From Ignavibacteriota bacterium (GTDB lineage: Bacteria > Bacteroidota > Ignavibacteria > SZUA-365), in assembly GCA_016218045.1 (NCBI GenBank), contig JACRFB010000001.1, positions 248,001-312,000 of the forward strand: a DNA stretch of 64,000 nt. The letters are read 5' to 3'. Made by a program: the position numbers and the translations under genes. This document shows positions 44,001 through 51,332 of the stretch, one piece after another (within the stretch, counting starts at the first letter, position 1; the number at the start of each line of letters is the position of its first letter). The notes beneath the pieces are model-generated. The model did no database searches and had not been told where the DNA came from. It saw only the letters and a list, made by a program, of their open reading frames with translations.

Positions 44001-47000
44001 ATTGTACACGTAGCGGAAGTCGCGGAAGATGGTATCCGGACGCGCATACGGAGTGTTGGCGCTATTCGGAATCGCGTCGGTGGCACCGTGACGGATCTGA
44101 CCATAGAGACGTGTGAACATCTCCCAGTCGCTACCATCATGCATACCATCGGGATAGATACCGAGGTTTACGCGCGGAAGGGTATCGATGTCGGCCTGAA
44201 CCGGGAGGATACCCAGCGGCAGGCGGGTGTTGTCAAACATACCCTGGGCAGGATCAAAGCTGCTCGGGAAGATCGACAGATAGGCGATACGATAAGGAAC
44301 AACCACAAAGGTGTGGAGCAGTTTGCGGGAGGCAGTCGTACCGAAGAAGGAACGCGTCGCCGCGGCTTCCGGTGCGGTGTTTCCGAACTGCGAAGGAACA
44401 CCCTTGTTAGCATACGGAAGTTCAGAAACCGACTGAGCTGTGACGTTCGGACCGAGGATACCATCCTCAATACCGTCGCCGCCTCTCCAGTAGGTGTCAT
44501 CCAAATGCCAGAAGTTGTTCGCAATACGCTGGGCCTTGCGAACGACTGTCCACTTGCCCTGATCGTAGCTACACGTATCGTCAACCATCTGACCGGCTTT
44601 GTCAGTCAGGGTCGGATCGACAACGCGAAGGTCAACGACCTGCTCGGCCGTCGAGTCAATCAGACGAACGAATGCGCCAGGGGCAATCGGCAGCTGTGTA
44701 CCGCTGCTGATACCAAAGGCACCGGCGATCGTCAGAACGCGGCGGTTGAAGTCGCCATTGAAAAGGTTGCCATTGGCATCCTGGCCACCCCACACACCGA
44801 TGGCGGTCCGCGTACGGGCCATGCCATTCAGACCGGCGATGGTATAGTCGTCTGCACCCCAGCTGCTGACGCCGAGACGGGTGACGCGATCGAAGTCACC
44901 GCCGTTGGTCTGGGGAGCGTAGCTACCCGGACGGCCGCGATCCGTAAACGTACCCATGAGCTCGCCGCGCACGGAGTTGTTCTTTGCACCACCAAACGAG
45001 GGACTGGTATAGGTATACACCGAGTCAGCATACAGGCGGCTGCCGTAGACGCGGGTCTGGCCCGGCTGCGTATTGACACCCGTGAACTTGCTCAGATCAT
45101 ACGCTGCACCACCGGTCGGGGGATTGTTTTCCCAGATCGGAGTCACGCGAAGGAGGGTAGGACGCTGGTTCTGCGCACGGCCGCCGGCGATGTGCCAACC
45201 GATACCCTGATAGTTCAGAGTGCCGTATGCAGTGGTAAGCGGATTGAGATCATAGATGTTTCCGCCACCAGCCATGGTGATATCGAAGAAGAAGGTCGGG
45301 TTATCCGAGCGGACGCCAGGAATGGTGTACCCGAGCTTCACGATCATGTTGTCGTTGATGACGTTGAACGCATTGTTCGGTGCGGTCAACGGGCTGAGGT
45401 TGTTATACACATCGAGCTTCTGGAACACGGGGAGACCCGAGGCAGGATGACGCTCGAAGTTCGGGTTGATCGACGTGGCATCTTTGTCAAGATACAGCGG
45501 ATCACCATCGCGGTCGACCGGCACGTTGTCGGGATTGACAACGAGGTACTTACCGACCATCGAGTTGCTCACGTTGCGCTTGTATGCCTGGCTGATCATG
45601 ATGTTGTCGACACCAACTGCCGAGAAATCGTGCTGGATCGGATCCGCACCGGCCGGGAGACCGATCTGCGCAGCACCGATGGAACGATTCTCAGGCTCAC
45701 CGACTCCAATCCAACGACCGGCCTGCGACTGCAGATATTCCTGGCCCGCGCGGAGAATGTCGAAGCGGGTCGGCTGCTTGGTCACGGACACGACGCGGCA
45801 GGTGTCGCGAATGATGTCTGTTGCGCCCGGACGGGAAAGATCGGGCCATGCGTCAGCCCATGCTTCAAAGTACATCGTGGTTCCCGCCGTCTTCGGCGTC
45901 GGGAATTCGAGTGCTGTGAAGTAGGACGTCTGGTTGATGTGCACACCCGAGACCAGATTGCTGATCTGCGTGTGGCGATAACGCGCTTTGCGCATCGGAC
46001 CGAACTCATCACGAGTCCAGGAACCGGCGGGCATGATTGTTCCACCCGGTGCATTGTACGGTGCCGGCAGGGTACCGAAGTTCGGGCCCCACGCGCGGAA
46101 CTTGATGCGGGCGGTGTCAATGACGTTACCAACATTGTTGCGATCGTACGGCGGCTTCAGCTGGAGTTCGACCAGGTTGCCAAAACGATCATACTCGCGG
46201 GCAAGAAGTGCCACGGTACGGCCGGCGGTAACCGAGTTTACGCTCTGCGGATCGGCATCCGTAAGATTCAGGGTGTCAACAATGTACGGACGGATATTCG
46301 AGTTCGCCATGCGGCCAAGGTGGGTCGCACGCTGCTCAACAAAGAACGGGTTGGCCGAATAGCCGTGGAAATACGGCGCATAGCCAGCACCACGCGAATC
46401 AGGATAGATGCTCACGTGCTCGAGCGACTGCATGCTGATAAGATCCGTCGGAAGCGGAACCGGGGAGGTCGCCGCTGCGGTGTACGGATAAATCTGCACG
46501 CGCACTGTCGGACCGGAGGTCAGATAGAGCGGCACGATAACACGCGGGGCATAGCCGCGGCGGCTTTCACCGACCGCGGTGCCTTCACCAAGGTTACGAC
46601 CATTCGGGGAAAGGTCGAAAGCCAGGGTGTCGGGAGTAAGGGCAATACGAACGAGCTGGTGTGCAACGCGGCCGGAGACATAGTATGCAGTCACCCAACC
46701 AGCGGTGGCGGTATCACCAATCGTGGAACGCTTGAGAGTATCGTCGGAAACGAAAGTACGACCGAACTCACCAAAGCCACCACGCTGCGCGTTGTTCTGC
46801 AGCTGGGTCTTCGGAAGGGTGATCGGAAGCGTTTCGCTTTCAATGTAGAACTTCACCAGACGACCACCGACCGGGTTGTTATACTGGTCGAGGAGACGCG
46901 CGATGATACGCATCTGCTGGTTGTGCTCGGAAACCATGACGGTGTCCATCGGGATCGGAGCGGTGCAATCGCCATCGAGGCTCACATCGCTGGCAAGGAA

Positions 47001-50000
47001 GCCACCGATACCGCGGTTAACCGGCTCGAGAGGAGTCGGGAACGCGATGCCCGTTGTCGGAGGAACAGCACCGATTGCGCGGAAGAAATATCCGCGATAG
47101 AACTCGGAACCTTCAGCGGCGTCACGCGGCGTACCGGTGGAATACCAAGCGGCCAACGCATCGTTCGCTGTGATCGGGCTCCAGCCTTCCATCGGCGTCT
47201 GCGTTCCGGCCGGCTTGCCCCACGACTTGAAGATTTCAACGTTCTGAACAACGTCAGGAATGATGCTGACTTCTGCGAAACCACTGGTAAGGCTGAAGTC
47301 GCCAACATTCGGAATGTTCGTGTTGATGTTGAGATGCGCGCGGAGACGGATCACGTCTGTTCCGGCGAGGCTCAGCTTCGTCACGTTTTTCGGAGCGCGG
47401 AGGTAGAAACGCACCGCGTTGTAGTCCTGAAGCGCAGGGATGTCACCCTGAATGCCGGGAAGACCCTGGCCGGCTTTCACCAGCACGAGTTCGGCATTGA
47501 GGATCTGACCCGCGTTCGGGAGACCAACCGGAATCGCCGGATCGAAACCAGCGGGGTTGGACGGATTGTCGTAAGGAACCGGCGAACCGGCGCCACGCCA
47601 TGCGACGTTCGGCGACACGCTACCGAAGAACACCTTCGTCGTCAGACCAGCGTTGAACGCGTCGACGAGCGGGGGATTGTCCGGAAGCTCGACCCACACC
47701 TTGTTCTGCTGGCGGTCGGTCGCATTGAAGTACGGAGCGATGTCTTTCGCATCGCCATGGCTGTTCGTCAAACGAACATACAGCTTGTCATAGATCTGCT
47801 TCGGCGCACCCGGACGGGTGAACGGACCGACGCTACCGACGACGAGCGCATCGCCCGTGCCGGTTACAACTTCAACGCGCGGATTGACCGGGAAGAAGAA
47901 GTAGTCATCGCCATTCCAGTACACGTCGGTGGAATCCATCGCCGTTGTCTGGAGGGTCGGGCGGCCAAGCTTGGCGTTGTAGCCAGTACCCGGACCAAAC
48001 CACACACCCCAATTGTTGTTGGGCGAACCGTCCTTGATGAGGTACGTGTGCGCAAATCCGGGACCCGGATTCGGATCGTACTTCAGAGGATCGCGAAGAT
48101 CGCTGTAACGATCATTGAAGGTGTAGCTGGCGCGGACGCGGATACGATATGCACCTGCGTTGTTGCTTCCAGTTGCAGCCTGGAATACGCGCGTGGCCAT
48201 ACCCATCGCACCGCGATTCGGATCGGCATACGCAGCAACGCGACCGGAGTCAGCACCCGGGTTACCGGACACGACCACGTTCGGAACGTACGTAACGAGC
48301 GAATCGAAGGTACCGTTCAGACGGTACGCAACTGTGCTGGGCGGATTCGTGAAGGTCAGATGACCAAACGGGCTGAGCTCGAACTTGAACGGCTCGTTGT
48401 CATCAACCGTGTTGCCGTAACCGTCATAGACCTTGATGTCCATACGGAGGAAACGGCGATCGGCTGTGTTCTTCCAAGCATCACGCGATTCGATGTCGAT
48501 GACACGCGGAATGTTCGGACGAACGGTGATCTTCAATCCCGTCGGCGGAAGGTGATTGAGGCCTGCCGGATCGACAGGATCACGGTTCGGATCCACCTGC
48601 CACTGCACGCTTGTGCGTGTGGAGTTGTCAAGAAGAGCTTCCGTTGCACGAATGCTGTAGGAGTAGTTCTTCGGGAAACCACCGGAGGTATCCGGGAGAG
48701 CATTGAGGCCCTGGAGTGTGCCACCCTGGCCATCAAAGTATACTGTTGCTTCGGCAACGATGCGGACGGAGTCCTCAACGCCACCGGGGTTGCTTCCAAC
48801 GTCAGCATGCGTGAACGCAAGACGACGGAACACGACCTGACCATACTGACGAAGAGTATCGTCGGCGGCCTGGTATCCCTTCAGGTAGATGGTTGCATCT
48901 TCGCCCTGCGGGGTGTTTTTCGTGTAAAGAAGCGCTTTCAGTTTCGGCTGAGTCATGCGATCCCATGTGCGGTTGCCCCAACCATCGAAGAAGCGAAGGG
49001 TATCAACAGCAGAGGACACAAGGCCCGGCTGATACGGATTGTGCGTCACAGCGTATTCACCAACACGATACGGCGGAATCTGGCCGAACTCGGGGTTCGG
49101 ATTGCTTCCTGCATCGCCCGGGAAAGCCGGGTACACATTCGGGAAATTCTCGTTGTACCAGTACGGCGCGAGGGCCTGATACAGATTTGTAAACTTGATC
49201 GGGTTGCGCTCGGGCGGGAAGCCGTCGACCATCATTCCATAGTCAGGATTGACAATGGTGGTGAGGCCGAACGTGCGGGTTGTGCCCGGACGAAGCTGAA
49301 GAGTCTGGCTCTGCGCGACGGGAAGCCCATCGTCGCCGAGGAAATAACGACCGCGGGAATAATCACCGAAGGAGCCGATGTACTCACCAGCGTCGACGGC
49401 CTGCGCGGAGTCATTCACCCACGCGATAACCTGCGTGGTTCCGGGAAGGAGACGGAAGATACCGAGATCGGTCTGGCTCACGACGTCGCCAGCGTTGGCG
49501 AGGTTCGCGACGTTACCAATCACATGATACGCGCGAAGGGTGTCCTTCGTCGTGTCAGGCGGTACGGCAAGACCGGTCAGGTTGTTGATGTTCGGTTTGA
49601 AGTAGACGTTGCGAAGCTGAATACCGTCGCCGGCGCCCGTCGGCTGAAGAACCTGGAACGTGAGCACCTGACGAATGACATTCGGGTCTTTCGGGAAGAA
49701 GGGGGACGAGGTCGCGATGTTGCCGACGCGGCGATACACCGGACGCAGGCCGATGGATCGACCGGTTACTGCGTTGTCGGTGCCGTAGACGGCTGTTGCA
49801 CCCACTGCTGTCACGACGTTGTTATACGCCTGACGGCCAAGGGTCATGCCCGGACTCGACGTGCTGATGCGCACGTTTGCGTAGTCAAACAGGTTACTCG
49901 TCAACATGTTGTTGACGATCTTGAACCTGTTCTGCACGAACATGATGACAACGGAGTCGCGATCGATGAAATTCTGAACACCACCGCCCATGTCGTACAC

Positions 50001-50159
50001 CGAAACGGTATCCGTAACGAACGTTACGGAGTCACGTGTCTGCTCGACATTCCGGGTGATGTTGAAAAAGTCGCCCTTCCCCGTCCTGAGCTGCGCCTGT
50101 GCCGTCAGGCCGACGAGCACGAGAGCCAGGAAGGAGAGCAAGGTGAGGCTTTTTTTCAT
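41046..50159 (-). CDS. Giant (3037-residue) T9SS-exported surface protein, candidate surface-layer protein
   Basis: The ATG at 50159 has AGGAG nine bases upstream and a signal peptide (MKKSLTLLSFLALVLVGLTA), giving 3037 residues; an in-frame extension to 50273 is less likely. The bulk is beta-rich, with many aromatic, Asn and Pro residues and Ig/Fn3-like stretches in the C-terminal third, and no enzyme motif I recognise. It ends in a textbook T9SS tail (FALGQNYPNPFNPTTTISY ... VYDLLGTPVKTLV ... MPSGNYIIKMVAG). TTA, CTA and TCA codons are entirely absent over at least 2187 consecutive codons, a mark of strong codon selection and high expression. A long leader, a good ribosome site and a strong terminator agree. 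I infer an abundant surface or S-layer-like protein; no homologue is recognised. Confidence 0.85.
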   Translation of the reverse strand: MKKSLTLLSFLALVLVGLTAQAQLRTGKGDFFNITRNVEQTRDSVTFVTDTVSVYDMGGGVQNFIDRDSVVIMFVQNRFKIVNNMLTSNLFDYANVRISTSSPGMTLGRQAYNNVVTAVGATAVYGTDNAVTGRSIGLRPVYRRVGNIATSSPFFPKDPNVIRQVLTFQVLQPTGAGDGIQLRNVYFKPNINNLTGLAVPPDTTKDTLRAYHVIGNVANLANAGDVVSQTDLGIFRLLPGTTQVIAWVNDSAQAVDAGEYIGSFGDYSRGRYFLGDDGLPVAQSQTLQLRPGTTRTFGLTTIVNPDYGMMVDGFPPERNPIKFTNLYQALAPYWYNENFPNVYPAFPGDAGSNPNPEFGQIPPYRVGEYAVTHNPYQPGLVSSAVDTLRFFDGWGNRTWDRMTQPKLKALLYTKNTPQGEDATIYLKGYQAADDTLRQYGQVVFRRLAFTHADVGSNPGGVEDSVRIVAEATVYFDGQGGTLQGLNALPDTSGGFPKNYSYSIRATEALLDNSTRTSVQWQVDPNRDPVDPAGLNHLPPTGLKITVRPNIPRVIDIESRDAWKNTADRRFLRMDIKVYDGYGNTVDDNEPFKFELSPFGHLTFTNPPSTVAYRLNGTFDSLVTYVPNVVVSGNPGADSGRVAAYADPNRGAMGMATRVFQAATGSNNAGAYRIRVRASYTFNDRYSDLRDPLKYDPNPGPGFAHTYLIKDGSPNNNWGVWFGPGTGYNAKLGRPTLQTTAMDSTDVYWNGDDYFFFPVNPRVEVVTGTGDALVVGSVGPFTRPGAPKQIYDKLYVRLTNSHGDAKDIAPYFNATDRQQNKVWVELPDNPPLVDAFNAGLTTKVFFGSVSPNVAWRGAGSPVPYDNPSNPAGFDPAIPVGLPNAGQILNAELVLVKAGQGLPGIQGDIPALQDYNAVRFYLRAPKNVTKLSLAGTDVIRLRAHLNINTNIPNVGDFSLTSGFAEVSIIPDVVQNVEIFKSWGKPAGTQTPMEGWSPITANDALAAWYSTGTPRDAAEGSEFYRGYFFRAIGAVPPTTGIAFPTPLEPVNRGIGGFLASDVSLDGDCTAPIPMDTVMVSEHNQQMRIIARLLDQYNNPVGGRLVKFYIESETLPITLPKTQLQNNAQRGGFGEFGRTFVSDDTLKRSTIGDTATAGWVTAYYVSGRVAHQLVRIALTPDTLAFDLSPNGRNLGEGTAVGESRRGYAPRVIVPLYLTSGPTVRVQIYPYTAAATSPVPLPTDLISMQSLEHVSIYPDSRGAGYAPYFHGYSANPFFVEQRATHLGRMANSNIRPYIVDTLNLTDADPQSVNSVTAGRTVALLAREYDRFGNLVELQLKPPYDRNNVGNVIDTARIKFRAWGPNFGTLPAPYNAPGGTIMPAGSWTRDEFGPMRKARYRHTQISNLVSGVHINQTSYFTALEFPTPKTAGTTMYFEAWADAWPDLSRPGATDIIRDTCRVVSVTKQPTRFDILRAGQEYLQSQAGRWIGVGEPENRSIGAAQIGLPAGADPIQHDFSAVGVDNIMISQAYKRNVSNSMVGKYLVVNPDNVPVDRDGDPLYLDKDATSINPNFERHPASGLPVFQKLDVYNNLSPLTAPNNAFNVINDNMIVKLGYTIPGVRSDNPTFFFDITMAGGGNIYDLNPLTTAYGTLNYQGIGWHIAGGRAQNQRPTLLRVTPIWENNPPTGGAAYDLSKFTGVNTQPGQTRVYGSRLYADSVYTYTSPSFGGAKNNSVRGELMGTFTDRGRPGSYAPQTNGGDFDRVTRLGVSSWGADDYTIAGLNGMARTRTAIGVWGGQDANGNLFNGDFNRRVLTIAGAFGISSGTQLPIAPGAFVRLIDSTAEQVVDLRVVDPTLTDKAGQMVDDTCSYDQGKWTVVRKAQRIANNFWHLDDTYWRGGDGIEDGILGPNVTAQSVSELPYANKGVPSQFGNTAPEAAATRSFFGTTASRKLLHTFVVVPYRIAYLSIFPSSFDPAQGMFDNTRLPLGILPVQADIDTLPRVNLGIYPDGMHDGSDWEMFTRLYGQIRHGATDAIPNSANTPYARPDTIFRDFRYVYNVTPYDRYGNMNARDTMFVQIGARFTDWSFTNLEPSGTLMIRGGGNWFGAKPINVPDGLDNTNFRQDTLRIFNPFPQANLRNEYVGIKPDDKRLTLAVGDPGLLKIPHGLLPANVVSSRPVWVKQAFAPAPFVLSTTTAQNRTLFRLDRTAGCQPPNSLADDILRLQWTPSRWNNVPGKNNPNDTVKYEWYGIIDSVGTGGTGQLVVSMLSDNLGVSPTLTVPGDQLRALLFRPNVQPQPNNDSLVMRVKWFVRAFNKAGLETYSDTAGATIRNNPPPTPALIVSINRAPENPPTAVQPVDNATISALGPTSQPVPVIWTAASDRNINKGILIGGFKVYNGGSQTWIDDPSGRTVDTLTYMWVGEVVRTFPAGKGAPVGTIIVKDAGSTPGTQLTASDLDVLFAGFDTNPSSTSADSVIIRWMVYVKDFNQTDNLPMEDVTFRYDPNGTIRPDTALWSRFGCRPHELASRWFNLNLTKLDKGGVEISATAADPDIDKMVGEEVEFTLTAKDANGNIIRDWNIKGVPVTLTLKGSTANTDSSSRSWNADQLGYTWAVITNNGTNLTQAGPNDFVIDPSAFVDGVAKIKVTHTKAERGIQIDVSPILAGLNQTSAKMNFNVGGITNYLVELTSAQNPVPSKVYKMRLYEIIVSPRDRFLNVSNAQIQTKFTARFPGEFDNTIPGLSDIFSGSVFITGPTNYFVASRIARVKGAQELQWIRAYNETNPAINGQTDSYEVLDHAPNTFPLTAPADATVLKLITALQTETFTWTKAVPQDPYTDIVVSALKPNEKFTDVVRYNVVFVDSTSLTRAERFESDGLGMDAKFTSNHGQLQSLVYKMSGTNNTRQYSMYWFVEAYDDLYTTKSTPPNADNRPGYLLTIVIDKILGNETVATPKEFALGQNYPNPFNPTTTISYSLPKSAPVSIVVYDLLGTPVKTLVNETKDAGSFKATWDATNDLGQQMPSGNYIIKMVAGDFTQTRKMTLLK

Positions 50160-50444
50160 CCGAAAAATCTCCTGATTGTGAAATGGATTAGAAGGGATAG
50201 ACTGGTTGATGCATGCTGTGAAGATGTGTGTGCTTCCTAGCCGCTGCTCATTCAGTTCCTCCTGTGAATACATGAGACATTAGTTCCTTAGAAAATCCAG
50301 TTGAATTGTTTTGCGTCGTTGATAAGAAAATGAAGCCTTGTAATATAGAGCACGGGTACTTTCCAAACAACCGTATCACTCGTTTACCGCGCTCACCCGC
50401 GTCTGGACACGATCGGGGCAGAAATGATACTGCAACATCCTTGC

Positions 50445-50452
50445 CAAAGATA
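50445..50452 (-). promoter_or_regulatory. Candidate -7 box for the giant gene
   Basis: On the minus strand these bases read TATCTTTG, matching the Bacteroidota -7 consensus TAnnTTTG. No well-spaced -33 TTTG is obvious. If real, the leader would be about 280 bases. Confidence 0.3.
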
Positions 50453-50493
50453 TATACGGCCAAAACGACAAGAAAATGGTTGTTTTGCTCTCC

Positions 50494-50541
50494 GCGTCAA
50501 AATTCTGACGCCTACGAATCTCTCGTTTTCAAATTTTGACG
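50494..50541. repeat. Overlapping inverted repeats upstream of the giant gene
   Basis: GCGTCA (50494-50499) pairs with TGACGC (50506-50511). CGTCAAAATT (50495-50504) is also exactly complementary to AATTTTGACG (50532-50541). The left arm can therefore form either of two hairpins or be part of two operator half-sites. It sits about 40 bases upstream of the candidate -7 box. It is not followed by a T-tract. Confidence 0.5.
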
Positions 50542-50639
50542 GACCAGGGCTGGAAACTAGTTTTCACGTGTCGGGATGTCGACTTCCTCCATTGCGGGTG
50601 ACAGGGATGGCGGTTATATGTGACTGTTGCTGATTTTCC

Positions 50640-51332
50640 TTATCGCAGATCGATGATGTCCGTGCCTGAGGGCGCCTTGAACTCGAACCGAGTATCAGGG
50701 ATGCCTTTGTCTATCGCGACATCCTTGATCGTGTACGTCGTGACCGTACCGCCCGATTCGGTTGCTTCAATTTTTCGGATAATCCAGTTTTTATTTACCC
50801 ATATTTTCATTGTTCGCGCAGCGGGATTCCCCTCCTTGGGGGTGAGCTTCAGTACATAGCACGATTCGCCGAGCGACTTTTCTTCCCCGACCAAGGCCGA
50901 GAAATAATCCCGTGGATATTGGAGCAGCATGTTCTCGGGCGACAGCGAACGCGCGTCTTCCTTGTAAGTATTAACAACGAGCTGCTTGTTCTGCGGCGAG
51001 TACGACCACGACGTCTTGCCGTCGGTTACCAACACGCGTTGTTCGGTTTCGATCCGATACTTGTTTTTCTTCTTGAAATACAGTGTGCCCGAAGTCTGTT
51101 GTTCGAGCCGAGATACTTTGAAACGTACACTCTGGGTGAAGACGACGACTGCATCCTCCATGTCGTCGTATTTCTCCTGAACGTTTTCGATGATCTCTTT
51201 CGCGGTGATCCCGGCATATGCAACGACGTAGGCGGTGCCGAGCAGCATCAGCGCCGTGAGGATCTGCCATTGTGCCATTCTTCGCACATCAGTGGTCCGC
51301 GTGGCCACTGGATTTGCCTTTGTTCGCGTCAT
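50640..51332 (-). CDS. lolA: Outer-membrane lipoprotein carrier protein LolA-like
   Basis: A 230-residue periplasmic protein of the LolA family, which ferries lipoproteins from the inner to the outer membrane. After a signal segment (MAQWQILTALMLLGTAYVV, starting at residue 19) come ENVQEKYDDMEDAVVVFTQ, the SGTLYFKKKNKYRIET strand pair, DGKTSWSYSPQNKQLVVN and a C-terminal KIWVNKNWIIRKIEAT. The first ATG overlaps the ftsK stop (ATGA, 51329-51332), so translation is probably coupled; the ATG at 51278 would give a cleaner signal peptide. Pairing with ftsK is common in this phylum. Confidence 0.9.
   Translation of the reverse strand: MTRTKANPVATRTTDVRRMAQWQILTALMLLGTAYVVAYAGITAKEIIENVQEKYDDMEDAVVVFTQSVRFKVSRLEQQTSGTLYFKKKNKYRIETEQRVLVTDGKTSWSYSPQNKQLVVNTYKEDARSLSPENMLLQYPRDYFSALVGEEKSLGESCYVLKLTPKEGNPAARTMKIWVNKNWIIRKIEATESGGTVTTYTIKDVAIDKGIPDTRFEFKAPSGTDIIDLR

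Larger units (their letters stand above)
50160..50639. promoter_or_regulatory. 480-base leader and promoter region of the giant surface-protein gene
   Basis: No credible gene lies between lolA (stop at 50640) and the giant gene. It holds an inverted-repeat cluster (50494-50541), a TAnnTTTG-like box (50445-50452) and the ribosome site of the giant gene. A second AGGAGG lies further upstream (about 50257-50262) before a four-codon frame (MSSG then stop), which may be a mini-leader. A long structured leader would suit a very abundant transcript. Confidence 0.5.

Noticed and set aside
43680-50240. A 2186-residue open frame on the plus strand
   Set aside because: It is exactly codon-aligned with the opposite giant gene, has no signal, domain or ribosome site, and its composition (rich in Arg, Val, Thr, His, Asp) is the complement of the sense protein. 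The open frame is explained by missing TTA/CTA/TCA codons in the real gene.
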